The translations under genes and the position numbers were made by a program. Below are positions 27,676 to 36,792 of a stretch of 50,587 nt of DNA, in pieces; the stretch's first letter is position 1, and every line of letters begins with the position of its first letter. The notes below the pieces were generated by a model. It was not told where the DNA came from and ran no database searches. It worked only from the letters and a program-made list of their open reading frames with translations. The stretch comes from Terrisporobacter petrolearius (GTDB lineage Bacteria > Bacillota > Clostridia > Peptostreptococcales > Peptostreptococcaceae), in NCBI RefSeq assembly GCF_020748185.1, contig NZ_JAHZMO010000023.1:1-50587 (forward strand), given 5' to 3'.

Positions 27676-28683
27676 TTAATAATTTAAAGAGATGTTATCA
27701 TTGTTAAGTAAATATTCATTATCTTTCATGTCTATGTTTTTGTATATAAAATCTCTTAATACACATGTGGAATTAGTATCATATACCCATACCCAACCTG
27801 ATTTGCCATATATTCCACCTTTTGAATGTATTTCATCTGTAATAGGGAATTCCCCTTCTCTTAAAGTTTCTTTAAGTGATTTTCCAGTTAAAATATTGTG
27901 TCCTGTAAGTGCAAGACTAGTAATGTCGTTAGATGTTAAATTTGTTTTAATATATGGTGTTAGAGCATCTATTAGTTGTGGATATTTTGTAAAAGATACA
28001 TCTTGGTATTTTTTCATAATGGCATTAATAACTTTTCTTTGTCTACCATCTCTAAGTATAGCACTATCGGCTTTTCTAATACGGCTGTAAGATAAAGCTT
28101 GATAACCATTTAATGTTTGTTTACCTGATGATTCTATTAGTTTCATTTCTCCCTTATTAGGATTTTCACAGAACTTATAGCACTCAGGAATAAATTTATT
28201 AATTTCCTTTATTTCTGACTCTTTAACATCTAATTCTACTCCATCTAGAGCATAAATAATGTCCATTAAAGAAGTAAAGTCCACAATTACATATTTATCT
28301 AGACCTATACCAAATTCATTTTCAATTGTTTCAAACAAAAGATTTTCTTTTCCCCAAAAATATGCAGCATTCAATTTACCTTTATCTCTACCTGGTATAT
28401 TGACATAAGTATCTCTTGCTAAAGAAGTAAGTTTAATATTTTTATTGTTATTATCAAGAGTAAGAATAATCATAGAATCTGTTCTAAAAGCAGTTTCATC
28501 TTTTCTACCATCTGTTCCAAGTAATAAAATATTAGTTATACCATCAACTTCTTTAATTTTAGATTTGTAAGTTGATGATACTGTTACATCTTTCAGTTTG
28601 TATTGTAAATATCCATATACTGACACTGGTATTATGACAATAAGGGATATTATACAAATAATAATTTTTTTGTATTTTGACAT
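27676..28683 (-). CDS. LCP family wall-polymer ligase, paralogue
   Basis: A close paralogue of the next gene: one N-terminal helix (IIICIISLIVIIPVSVYGYL) and an LCP domain with LLLGTDGRKDETAFRTDSM, SLARDTYVNIPGRDKGKLNA and SRIRKADSAILRDGRQRKV in the same order. The start is ATG 28683 (MSKYKK), 5 bases after GGGTGA. Upstream ATG 28689 and GTG 28692 overlap that site. The adjacent duplicate suggests division of labour between wall polymers, or simple tandem duplication. It is divergent from the BMP transporter. Confidence 0.93.
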   Translation of the reverse strand: MSKYKKIIICIISLIVIIPVSVYGYLQYKLKDVTVSSTYKSKIKEVDGITNILLLGTDGRKDETAFRTDSMIILTLDNNNKNIKLTSLARDTYVNIPGRDKGKLNAAYFWGKENLLFETIENEFGIGLDKYVIVDFTSLMDIIYALDGVELDVKESEIKEINKFIPECYKFCENPNKGEMKLIESSGKQTLNGYQALSYSRIRKADSAILRDGRQRKVINAIMKKYQDVSFTKYPQLIDALTPYIKTNLTSNDITSLALTGHNILTGKSLKETLREGEFPITDEIHSKGGIYGKSGWVWVYDTNSTCVLRDFIYKNIDMKDNEYLLNNDNISLNY

Positions 28684-28870
28684 TTCCATCACCCAATCTG
28701 ATTATATTTATTTATAGTAAGAATTATACCAATACAAGTATATTAGGGCAAGAAATAATTGAATTTTTTTCCAATAGATTACTTTTTTATACCTTTTAAA
28801 TTTTAATTATATTAATTAAAGTTATTTAATAAAATATTCGTAACCCCTTTCTAAATGGTAAAAAATGGAA

Positions 28871-28895
28871 TATAATTATATTGACTATAAGTCAA
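28871..28895 (+). promoter_or_regulatory. Promoter with overlapping TTGACT/AGTCAA palindrome
   Basis: A TATAAT (28871-28876) is followed by the perfect inverted repeat TTGACT-ATA-AGTCAA (28881-28895). The palindrome would sit around the transcription start, ahead of the BMP lipoprotein gene, and could be a repressor operator or a short 5' UTR hairpin. No purine riboswitch consensus is visible. Confidence 0.45.
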
Positions 28896-28921
28896 AAAAA
28901 TAAGAGGGGGTAATTTAAGGA

Positions 28922-30001
28922 ATGAAAAAGATCTTATCTATTTTACTATCTTGTGTCCTAGGACTTGGTTTAGTTGCGTGTAGTTCATCATCAAATGAAA
29001 CTAGTAGTGAGGGTAAAGAAATAGCAATGATAACTGATATAGGAACAATTGATGACAAGTCATTTAACCAAGGTACTTGGGAGGGAATAGAAGCTTATGC
29101 TAAAGAACATAATATTTCTCATGAGTATTATAAACCAACAGAACAATCTACAGATGCATATTTAGCAGCTATAGAGTTAGCTGTTAAGGGCGGTGCAAAA
29201 GTAGTAGTTACTCCAGGATTTTTATTTGAAGAGCCTATATACATAGCTCAAGACAAATACCCAGATGTACACTTTATACTAATAGATGGTAATCCACATG
29301 ATAAAGATATGAAAGATTACAAAACAAATAATAATACTGTAGGTATAGTATTTGCAGAAGAGCAATCTGGTTATTTGGCAGGTTATGCAGCTGTTAAAGA
29401 AGGTTATACAAAACTTGGATTTATGGGTGGAATGGCAGTACCTGCTGTAACTCGTTTTGGATACGGTTTTGTACAAGGTGCTGACGCTGCTGCAAAAGAG
29501 TTAAAATTAGATAAAGTAGATATTAAATACCATTATACTGGTGGATTTGATGCTACACCAGAAGTACAAACATTAGCTTCATCTTGGTATACTGATGGAA
29601 CTGAAGTAATATTTGCAGCTGGTGGTGCTGTAGGAAACTCTGTAATGTCAGCAGCTGAATCAATAGAAGGCAAGAAAGTTATAGGTGTTGACGTTGACCA
29701 AAGTAGTGAGTCTGATACAGTAATAACTTCTGCAATGAAAGGTTTATCATCAGCTGTTGAACAAACATTAGATGCATATTATAATAACAAGTTCCCAGGA
29801 GGGCAATCTTTAGTTCTTGGTGCAGACAAGGATGGCGTTATGCTTCCTATGGAAACTTCTAAGTTTGAAAAATTCACTAAAGCAGATTATGATAAAGTTT
29901 ACAAAAATTTAGCAGATGGCAAAATAAAACTTCAAAAAGACGATATTCAAAAAGCAACAGATTTAAATGTTGGTGTTGTATCTGTAAAAGTTGTAAAATA
30001 A
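28922..30001 (+). CDS. BMP family nucleoside-binding lipoprotein (BmpA/PnrA/NupN-like)
   Basis: 359 residues. The lipoprotein signal ends in LGLVAC (Cys20), followed by a Ser/Asn linker and the BMP domain: IAMITDIGTIDDKSFNQGTW (the diagnostic DKSFNQ), TPGFLFEEP, IVFAEEQSGYLAGYAA and FAAGGAVGNSVM. Known relatives bind purine nucleosides for ABC import. The ABC ATPase and two permeases follow directly. A terminator (30021) after it, with a fresh promoter for the ATPase, lets the lipoprotein be made in excess, the usual arrangement for binding proteins. Confidence 0.94.
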   Translation: MKKILSILLSCVLGLGLVACSSSSNETSSEGKEIAMITDIGTIDDKSFNQGTWEGIEAYAKEHNISHEYYKPTEQSTDAYLAAIELAVKGGAKVVVTPGFLFEEPIYIAQDKYPDVHFILIDGNPHDKDMKDYKTNNNTVGIVFAEEQSGYLAGYAAVKEGYTKLGFMGGMAVPAVTRFGYGFVQGADAAAKELKLDKVDIKYHYTGGFDATPEVQTLASSWYTDGTEVIFAAGGAVGNSVMSAAESIEGKKVIGVDVDQSSESDTVITSAMKGLSSAVEQTLDAYYNNKFPGGQSLVLGADKDGVMLPMETSKFEKFTKADYDKVYKNLADGKIKLQKDDIQKATDLNVGVVSVKVVK

Positions 30002-30020
30002 ATTTATTTTATAAATAAGT

Positions 30021-30050
30021 AAAAAATCAGTTCTTAGGAACTGATTTTTT
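30021..30050 (+). terminator. Terminator between the BMP lipoprotein and its ATPase
   Basis: AAAAAATCAGTTC (30021-30033) pairs with GAACTGATTTTTT (30038-30050). Leaky termination here would raise the lipoprotein-to-transporter ratio. Confidence 0.9.
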
Positions 30051-30069
30051 AATGAATAATTTCCATAAA

Positions 30070-30098
30070 TTGTAAATAAACTTTTTTTCTTGTATAAT
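30070..30098 (+). promoter_or_regulatory. Sigma-A-type promoter for the nucleoside ABC ATPase
   Basis: TTGTAA (30070-30075), a 17-base spacer and TATAAT (30093-30098), 33 bases before the ATG. Confidence 0.65.
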
Positions 30099-30131
30099 TA
30101 TAATAAACAAATAATTAGTAAGGAGATATCT

Positions 30132-31676
30132 ATGGAACATATAATAGAAATGCTAAATATAACTAAAGAATTTCCTGGAATAATAGCTAATGACAATATT
30201 ACTTTACAACTAAAAAAAGGAGAAATACATGCTTTATTGGGTGAAAATGGAGCAGGAAAATCTACGCTAATGAGTGTACTGTTCGGTTTATACCAACCAG
30301 AAAAAGGTGTAATAAAAAAAAATGGAGAGGTTGTAAATATTAAGGATCCAAACGATGCAAATGAACTAGGCATTGGAATGGTTCACCAACACTTTAAGTT
30401 AGTTCATAATTTTACTGTATTACAAAATATAATTCTAGGGGTAGAAACTACTAGTCATGGGATGTTAAAAATGGAGGATGCTAGAAAAAGGGTTATAGAC
30501 TTATCACAAAAATATGGGCTGATGGTTGAGCCAGATGCCATTATAGAGGACATAACAGTAGGAATGCAACAACGTGTAGAAATATTAAAAATGTTATATA
30601 GAGATAATGAAATTTTGATATTTGATGAACCAACGGCAGTGCTTACTCCTCAAGAGATAGAAGAATTAATGAAAATAATGAAAAGCTTGGCTAAGGAAGG
30701 AAAATCCATTTTATTTATTACTCATAAATTAAATGAAATAAAAGCAGTATCAGATAGATGTACAGTTCTTAGAAAAGGAAAGTATATCGATACAGTTAAA
30801 GTTAGTGAAGTTACAAAAGAAGAGCTTTCTGAAATGATGGTAGGGCGTAAGGTAAATTTAGAAATAGAAAAAAGTATGCCACAAATTGGTGAAACTGCGT
30901 TGGAAGTAAAAAACTTATCAGTTAATTCAAAAGGTAATAGTAAGATGTTGGTTGACAATGTGTCCTTTAATGTTAAAAAAGGAGAGATAGTTTGCATTGC
31001 AGGAATTGATGGAAATGGTCAATCTGAATTAGTATATGCTTTAACAGGACTTGGTCCCATAAGTAGTGGATGCGTTTATTTAAATGGAAGTGATATCACT
31101 AATGAAAGTGTTAGAAAAAGAAATATTAAAGGAATGGCACATATACCGGAAGATAGACATAAAGATGGGCTAGTTTTAGAGTATTCCTTAGGTGAAAATC
31201 TTATGTTAAAAAGATATTTTACGAAAGACTATCAAAATAAAGGATTTATAAATTTTAGAAGTGTTGATGAATATACAAATAAATTAATAAATCAATATGA
31301 TATAAGAAGTGGTAAAGGTAACAAAACTACTACGAGAAGCATGTCTGGAGGTAACCAACAAAAGGCAATTATAGCTAGAGAAGTTGATTTAGATCCAGAA
31401 ATATTAATTGCAGTACAGCCTACTAGAGGGCTGGACGTTGGAGCAATAGAGTATATACATAATCAGCTAATCGAAGAAAGAGACAAAGGAAAAGCGATTT
31501 TACTTGTATCTCTTGAACTTGATGAAGTTATGAATTTAAGTGATAGAATACTAGTAATTTATGAAGGTAAAATTGTTGCAGACTTAAAACCTGAAGAAGT
31601 AACAGTTCAAGAATTAGGTTTATATATGGCTGGATCTAAAACACAAATTACAAGTGAGGTGAGCGCCCATGAATAA
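30132..31676 (+). CDS. BMP-type ABC transporter, double ATPase (NupO/YufO-like)
   Basis: About 514 residues with two fused ABC ATPase domains. The first has Walker A GENGAGKST and a Q-loop-like HQHF. The signature ITVGMQQRVEILKML is degenerate, and Walker B is ILIFDEPTAVLTP. The second has Walker A GIDGNGQSE (degenerate), signature MSGGNQQKAIIAREVD, and ILIAVQPTRGLDVGA in place of a normal Walker B. This sugar/nucleoside-class asymmetry is typical. The true start is ATG 30132 after AAGGAG; the in-frame TTG region upstream overlaps the promoter. Its stop overlaps the next start by 8 bases, so assembly with the permeases is coupled. Confidence 0.94.
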   Translation: MEHIIEMLNITKEFPGIIANDNITLQLKKGEIHALLGENGAGKSTLMSVLFGLYQPEKGVIKKNGEVVNIKDPNDANELGIGMVHQHFKLVHNFTVLQNIILGVETTSHGMLKMEDARKRVIDLSQKYGLMVEPDAIIEDITVGMQQRVEILKMLYRDNEILIFDEPTAVLTPQEIEELMKIMKSLAKEGKSILFITHKLNEIKAVSDRCTVLRKGKYIDTVKVSEVTKEELSEMMVGRKVNLEIEKSMPQIGETALEVKNLSVNSKGNSKMLVDNVSFNVKKGEIVCIAGIDGNGQSELVYALTGLGPISSGCVYLNGSDITNESVRKRNIKGMAHIPEDRHKDGLVLEYSLGENLMLKRYFTKDYQNKGFINFRSVDEYTNKLINQYDIRSGKGNKTTTRSMSGGNQQKAIIAREVDLDPEILIAVQPTRGLDVGAIEYIHNQLIEERDKGKAILLVSLELDEVMNLSDRILVIYEGKIVADLKPEEVTVQELGLYMAGSKTQITSEVSAHE

Positions 31677-32817
31677 GTTAAATAAACTAATACGAAGTGA
31701 TGGGTTCAATAGTGCAATGTCTTCTATATTTGCCATATTAATAGGACTTGCTTTTGGATTTATTGTTTTATTAATAAGTAATCCATCACAAGCTGTAAGA
31801 GGATTTGGCATAATTTTGGAAGGTGGATTTAGTACAGGAGCAAAAGGTGTTGGACAAGTTCTTTATTTTGCCACACCATTAATACTAACTGGTCTTTCAG
31901 TAGGATTTGCATTTAAAACAGGACTATTTAACATAGGTGCCCCAGGGCAATTTATAATGGGCGCGTTTGCAGCAGTGCTTGTAGGTGTTAAGTGTACTTT
32001 TTTACCAGTACCTTTTCATTGGATAGTAGCACTGCTGGCTGCAGCAGTTGTAGGAGGACTTTGGGCATTGATTCCTGGTATATTAAAAGCTTATTATAAT
32101 GTGCATGAAGTCATTTCAACTATTATGATGAATTATATTGGGATGTATTTATGTAATATGTTAGTTAAACTTTATATATATGATTCTAACAAGTCCATGT
32201 CTCAAAATTGTTTAGAAAGTGCGGATTTACCCAAATGGGGGTTAGACAATGTATTTGTCAACGTTACAGGCACCTACAAAGATATTTCTACAGTAAATGG
32301 AGGAATCCTAATTGCTATTATTGTGGCTATTTTAATTTATGTTATCTTAAATAAGACTATATTTGGATATGAGTTAAAGGCTTGTGGATTTAATTCAAGT
32401 GCAAGTAAATATGCGGGAATAAATGAAAAGAGAAACATTATTTTATCTATGGTAATATCAGGAGCTTTATCAGGACTTGGCGGAGGATTGCTTTATTTAT
32501 CAGGAGCAAACGGCAGACATATTAAAGTTGTAGATGTTTTAGCTATAGAAGGATTTAATGGAATACCAGTTGCCTTACTTGCTTTATCAAATCCTATAGG
32601 TATAATATTTTCTGCAATATTTATTTCTTACTTAACTTTAGGTGGAAACTACCTGCAAACACTTAACTTTATGCCGGAAGTAATTGATATAATTATAGCT
32701 TGTATTATTTACTTTAGTGCTTTTGCATTATTTTTCAAATCCATATTACCTAAAATATTGAAAAAGAAAGATTTAAAAAAAGAAATTATAGAAGCTGCTG
32801 AAGGGAGTGAAGAGTAA
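31669..32817 (+). CDS. BMP-type ABC permease 1 (NupP/YufP-like)
   Basis: 382 residues with about nine to ten membrane helices and the branched-chain/nucleoside permease signature KTGLFNIGAPGQFIMGAFAA near 83. The coupling region ACGFNSSASKYAGINEKR with SGALSGLGGGL is near 250. The charged C-terminal tail (KKKDLKKEIIEAAEGSEE) is cytosolic. GAGGTGA precedes the ATG within the upstream ATPase gene. The stop codon overlaps the start of the second permease (TAATG). Confidence 0.93.
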   Translation: MNKLNKLIRSDGFNSAMSSIFAILIGLAFGFIVLLISNPSQAVRGFGIILEGGFSTGAKGVGQVLYFATPLILTGLSVGFAFKTGLFNIGAPGQFIMGAFAAVLVGVKCTFLPVPFHWIVALLAAAVVGGLWALIPGILKAYYNVHEVISTIMMNYIGMYLCNMLVKLYIYDSNKSMSQNCLESADLPKWGLDNVFVNVTGTYKDISTVNGGILIAIIVAILIYVILNKTIFGYELKACGFNSSASKYAGINEKRNIILSMVISGALSGLGGGLLYLSGANGRHIKVVDVLAIEGFNGIPVALLALSNPIGIIFSAIFISYLTLGGNYLQTLNFMPEVIDIIIACIIYFSAFALFFKSILPKILKKKDLKKEIIEAAEGSEE

Positions 32818-33776
32818 TGGATATACTATTTTTAATAGTACAACAAACAATGTTCTTTTCCATACCTTTATTAATAGTTGCACTTGGAGGAGTATTTACT
32901 GAACGAGGTGGAGTTACAAATATAGCCTTAGATGGAATTATGATTATGGGTGCTTTCACAAGTATTTTATTTATAAATAAAATGCAAGATAAAATGAGTG
33001 GTCAATTACTATTAATAATGGCAATACTTATTGCAATAATAACAGGTATGATATTTTCACTGTTACTTGCTTACTCAGCAATAAATATGAAAGCAGACCA
33101 AATTATAGGTGGAACGGCTTTAAATATGTTTGCTCCAGCTTTTGCTATTTATGCAGCTAGAATGATTCAAACAAATGGAGTACAACAAATTACATTTGAT
33201 AATACTTTTAGAATTCCTTCAGTTCCTATATTAGGAGATATACCAATACTAGGAGATTTGTTCTTTAAGAATTGCTATATAACTACATATATCGGTTTAT
33301 CAATTTTAGTAATAGCGATTATAGTATTATATAAAACGAAATTTGGACTTAGACTTAGAGCTTGTGGAGAGCATCCTCAAGCAGCTGATTCAGTAGGGAT
33401 TAATGTTTATAAAATGCGTTATGCAGGAGTAGTAATCTCTGGTGCCCTTGCAGGACTTGGAGGTTTAGTATTTGTAATACCAACTTCTACGAATTTTAAT
33501 GCTACAGTTTCTGGATATGGCTTCTTAGCTTTGGCTGTTATGATTTTTGGTCAATGGAAACCTTTAAGAGTATTATTTGCAGCATTTTTCTTTGGTTTAA
33601 TGAAGACTATCGCATCAGCATATTCAGTTATACCTTTACTATCAAGTTTAAATATACCTAGTGATGTATATAAAATGATTCCTTTTATGGCAACTTTAAT
33701 AGTACTAGCTTTCACGTCAAAATCATCACAAGCACCAAGGGCAGTGGCAAAGCCTTATGATAAGGGAAGTAGATAG
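32817..33776 (+). CDS. BMP-type ABC permease 2 (NupQ/YufQ-like)
   Basis: 319 residues, about eight helices. The permease opening FTERGGVTNIALDGIMIMGA is near 26. The coupling helix LRACGEHPQAADSVGINVYK with SGALAGLGG is near 180, and MIFGQWKPLRVLFAAFFFGL is near 241. It pairs with the preceding permease as a heterodimer. It starts in a TAATG overlap and ends at the bidirectional hairpin at 33780. Together the four proteins form a complete nucleoside importer. Confidence 0.93.
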   Translation: MDILFLIVQQTMFFSIPLLIVALGGVFTERGGVTNIALDGIMIMGAFTSILFINKMQDKMSGQLLLIMAILIAIITGMIFSLLLAYSAINMKADQIIGGTALNMFAPAFAIYAARMIQTNGVQQITFDNTFRIPSVPILGDIPILGDLFFKNCYITTYIGLSILVIAIIVLYKTKFGLRLRACGEHPQAADSVGINVYKMRYAGVVISGALAGLGGLVFVIPTSTNFNATVSGYGFLALAVMIFGQWKPLRVLFAAFFFGLMKTIASAYSVIPLLSSLNIPSDVYKMIPFMATLIVLAFTSKSSQAPRAVAKPYDKGSR

Positions 33777-33779
33777 ATA

Positions 33780-33816
33780 AAGAAAAAGTATTGCTTAAAA
33801 AGCAATACTTTTTCTA
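33780..33816. terminator. Bidirectional terminator between two ABC operons
   Basis: AGAAAAAGTATTGCTT (33781-33796) pairs with AAGCAATACTTTTTCT (33800-33815). It serves the BMP permeases on plus and the SsuC-like permease on minus, whose stop lies in the right arm. Confidence 0.9.
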
Positions 33817-34632
33817 TCCTTTAATTTTTCTTTGTCTATAATAATAAAACTTTTCTATTAGATTAACAATTTCATACATACCCCAAGCACAAACTGCAAG
33901 TACAAATACACCCATCATTACTACATCTAACTTAAATACTTGGCTTCCATAGACAATTAAATAACCTATACCATATCTTGATACTAAAAATTCGCCGACT
34001 ATAACACCTACCCAAGCCATACCAATATTTATTTTAGTTAGATTTATTAAATTTCCTATATTACCAGGTAAAATAAGCTTAAAAAGAATTTGACTCTTTG
34101 TAGCCCCAAAACTTTTTAACATTTTAATTTTTTCTTCGTCCATATTTTTAAAATAATTATATGCAGATAATATAGTAATAACAATGGAAATAGCAACAGC
34201 TGTAACTACGATACCCCCAACTCCTGCGCCTACCCATACAATTATAATAGGAGCAAGGGCTGTTTTAGGTAATGCATTAAGAACTACTAAGAATGGGTCT
34301 AATATTTTAGCTAGAGTATCTGACCACCATAGCATAATGGCTATAATTATACCTAAAGTACTACCAATAACTAAACCGAGAACTGTTTCATAAACTGATA
34401 TACCTATATGTTTAATTAATAATCCGTTCGAAACATAAGATATAAATAGATTATAAATATCAGAAGGTTTACTAAATAAAAAAGTACTAATAATATTATT
34501 GTTAGCTAATACTTCCCAAATAATAAAGAAACCTATTAGTAAAACAATTTGTATTACTAATATTTTAATTTTTCTGATTTTAACATCTTTTAAATATTTT
34601 TCGTATTCGACTGATTTATCTTTAAATCTCAT
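33814..34632 (-). CDS. SsuC/TauC/ThiX-type ABC permease
   Basis: 272 residues with an extended cytosolic N-terminus (KSVEYEKYLKDVKIRKIKI) and six helices of the binding-protein-dependent permease fold. The EAA-like loop is around FGATKSQILFKLILPGNI near 180. ALPKTALAPIIIVWVGAG near 118 is typical of the sulfonate/nitrate/HMP class. Its start overlaps the upstream ATPase gene by 11 bases with AAGGAG inside that gene. It probably works with the NMT1/SsuA-type lipoprotein at 25.5 kb, the only orphan binding protein of this class in the window. Confidence 0.92.
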   Translation of the reverse strand: MRFKDKSVEYEKYLKDVKIRKIKILVIQIVLLIGFFIIWEVLANNNIISTFLFSKPSDIYNLFISYVSNGLLIKHIGISVYETVLGLVIGSTLGIIIAIMLWWSDTLAKILDPFLVVLNALPKTALAPIIIVWVGAGVGGIVVTAVAISIVITILSAYNYFKNMDEEKIKMLKSFGATKSQILFKLILPGNIGNLINLTKINIGMAWVGVIVGEFLVSRYGIGYLIVYGSQVFKLDVVMMGVFVLAVCAWGMYEIVNLIEKFYYYRQRKIKG

Positions 34633-35371
34633 TATTATCTAGCTCCTTCCATAATAAGTCAAAGTAAGTTTGAAATTTAGGAACTTTACGACACTCAAAT
34701 GGTGTTCTAGATTCTCCAAGTCCTAAGTCTATGTCACATTCACTTTTAATAGTAGAAGGACGCTTTGATAGTACTGCTACCTTATCTCCCATAGCTATAG
34801 CTTCACTTATATCATGAGTTACTAAAATAGCAGATTTGTTTTCATTTTTTATTATTCTATAAACATCATCACTTACAAGCAATCTTGTTTGATAATCTAG
34901 TGCGGAAAATGCTTCATCAAGTAAAAGAACATCAGGGTCAACTGACAATGTACGAATAAGTGCCACTCTTTGTCTCATACCTCCTGATAATTCTTTAGGA
35001 TACATATTTCTAAAATCCCACAAATCATAAGTTTTTAATAATTTTTCAACTCTTTCGATTGCTTTAGGGTCTTTGTTTTTTTGTACTTCAAGACCTATGG
35101 TAATGTTATCCATGATGCTACGCCATTCTAAGAGATGATCTCTTTGGAACATATAACCAATGGTTCCATTAATAACAACATCACCACTTGTTGGTTGTAA
35201 AAGTTTCGTAAGAATATTTAGTATTGTTGATTTTCCAGAGCCAGATGGCCCTAGTAGTGACAAAATTTCTCCTTGTTGAAGAGAGAAGTTAATATTTTGA
35301 AGAACTTGAAGTTCTCCTTCTTTTGAATAAAAATTTTTACAGAGGTCAGTAACTTTGATAATCTCCTCCAT
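34622..35371 (-). CDS. SsuB/TauB-type ABC ATPase
   Basis: 249 residues. Walker A is GPSGSGKST near 39, the Q-loop is MFQRDHLLEWRS near 73 (the RDHLLEW form is frequent in this class), signature LSGGMRQRVALIRTL near 128, Walker B VLLLDEAFSALDYQTR near 149, and the H-switch ILVTHDISEA near 185. GGGGGTGA precedes the ATG. No TPP or SAM riboswitch is visible upstream, so the substrate is not revealed. A short decayed copy resembling the start of this gene lies at 36569-36618. Confidence 0.93.
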   Translation of the reverse strand: MEEIIKVTDLCKNFYSKEGELQVLQNINFSLQQGEILSLLGPSGSGKSTILNILTKLLQPTSGDVVINGTIGYMFQRDHLLEWRSIMDNITIGLEVQKNKDPKAIERVEKLLKTYDLWDFRNMYPKELSGGMRQRVALIRTLSVDPDVLLLDEAFSALDYQTRLLVSDDVYRIIKNENKSAILVTHDISEAIAMGDKVAVLSKRPSTIKSECDIDLGLGESRTPFECRKVPKFQTYFDLLWKELDNNEI

Positions 35372-35888
35372 TTAAGTCACCCCCATGAAGTTTAAAGACT
35401 ATACATTATAGTATTAATTGGGGTTAGTATTTGTACCAAAATTTAGAGAATTAATAATCACTTAACTATACACTAACAGAAATAAAATAGTCTGGATATT
35501 TGTAGTGATATTAAGTTGCTCAAGATATAAGTATGTTCAAATTGTATTTAATCAAAAGGTAAGAACATTTATAGATTTGTACATCGTAGGTATTCAATGT
35601 ATTTACTCAGTTACATACATGATTTAAATTCTCAAAAAGATTATGATTACAAATTTATGCTTATAATATATATACAAACGTAGTCAAGTAGTGCATAATA
35701 TTGTTAGTAAAGATTTAACATATGAAAATATAATTAGAATATACAGCCAATAATTGGTATAATTAATCAAAGTTATCCCTAGTATTATAATAGAAATTAT
35801 ACATACACCAATTTTATATATAATCATAAAAATTTATAATTGAATTTACACATTAATACAAAAGAGAAGATTAAAAGGAGTTTGAAAA
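35372..35888. other. Non-coding region between divergent ABC ATPase and cupin genes
   Basis: 517 bases, very AT-rich, with no frame of note. TATAAT-like boxes facing left (about 35405-35410 on the minus strand) and right (35757-35762) may be the two promoters. I see no riboswitch, repeat or operator that I can name. Confidence 0.5.
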
Positions 35889-36386
35889 ATGTATACAGCA
35901 GATTATTTTATTGAAAAATTAAATATGAATTCTCACCCAGAAGGTGGATTTTACAAAGAAACATTTGTTTCTGAACAAACTATTACAGATAATGACTTAG
36001 ATGTGAACTTTAAAGGCGTTAGAAAATTATGGTCGAGTATTTACTTTTTATTAAGAGATGGAGAAGTTTCAAATTTTCATAGACTTAAATCTGATGAAAT
36101 GTGGTATTACCAAGCAGGTTCTCCATTAACAATATATATGATTTCTCCTGAAGGTGAACTTACAGAAGAAAAGCTTGGACTAGATATTGAAAATGGAGAA
36201 AAGCCTCAAGTTTTAGTTCGTAAAAACTATATATTTGGTTCTGCCATGAATAATCCAGGATATGCTCTTGTTGGATGTATGGTTTCCCCTGGATTTCAAT
36301 TTGAAGACTTTGAGTTATTTGAAAGAGAATATCTTTTAAATAAATACCCTCAACATAAAGATGCTATTATTAAATTAACAAGATAG
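35889..36386 (+). CDS. DUF985 cupin protein
   Basis: 165 residues of the DUF985 cupin family: LNMNSHPEGGFYKETF at 11-26, the IYFLLRDGEVSNFHRLKSDE core with MWYYQAG (cupin motif 1; His and Glu as likely metal ligands), and GYALVGCMVSPGFQFEDFEL (motif 2). It is probably a small double-stranded beta-helix dimer binding metal or a sugar-like ligand; the function is not known. AAGGAG precedes the ATG. It stands alone, with weak hairpins after the stop (about 36398-36419). Confidence 0.88.
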   Translation: MYTADYFIEKLNMNSHPEGGFYKETFVSEQTITDNDLDVNFKGVRKLWSSIYFLLRDGEVSNFHRLKSDEMWYYQAGSPLTIYMISPEGELTEEKLGLDIENGEKPQVLVRKNYIFGSAMNNPGYALVGCMVSPGFQFEDFELFEREYLLNKYPQHKDAIIKLTR

Positions 36387-36518
36387 TAATTAATAAAGGT
36401 GATTCTTTAAGAGTCATCTCAAAACTGTTCACAGAATTATAAAGATCTTTTTACGTATATTTTAAAGATAAATTTCACTTCAAGAAGTTTTAAAAGAGTC
36501 AAGAGAATAAAGTAATGT

Positions 36519-36562
36519 AAAAATAGCCTAGGTCTGAAAAACAGACCTAGGCTATTTTTTTT
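36519..36562 (+). terminator. 18-base perfect terminator hairpin
   Basis: Arms 36519-36536 and 36542-36559 are perfect around an A5 loop and run into T8. It lies 130 bases after the cupin gene, so it probably ends that transcript or a lost small RNA/gene. Confidence 0.9.
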
Positions 36563-36568
36563 ATAAAT

Positions 36569-36618
36569 AACTTGAAGTTCTCATTCTGTTGAATAAAAGT
36601 TTTACAGAAATTAGTTAC
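36569..36618 (-). pseudogene. Decayed fragment of an ABC ATPase 5' end
   Basis: On the minus strand this 50-base piece reads VTNFCKTF and, after a one-base deletion, YSTE-stop-ELQV. It matches VTDLCKNFYSKEGELQV at the start of the SsuB-like gene at 35303-35353, with most bases identical. It looks like a truncated duplicate abutting the terminator at 36562. Confidence 0.6.
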
Positions 36619-36792
36619 AATAAACATTACGAAAGGCGATGAACAGTAACATGCTTACGTTAAAAGGATAAAAAATATATGAAAAATTTAAGAGGTATTA
36701 CTTGAAAAATATTAAGAAGTTATACAAATGGGGGTGATAAATAAAATATATACTGTTATGAAAATAGTAATAAGTAAAGGGGGCCAAAATAA

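Noticed and set aside
28684..28694. GGGTGATGG resembling the start of a fluoride riboswitch
   Set aside because: It lies at the LCP start codon and lacks the remaining conserved stems; it is better explained as the Shine-Dalgarno.
35372..35520. TPP riboswitch upstream of the SsuB-like ATPase
   Set aside because: No CTGAGA or ACCTGATCTGGAT-type thi-box on the minus strand, so thiamine-precursor transport cannot be inferred.
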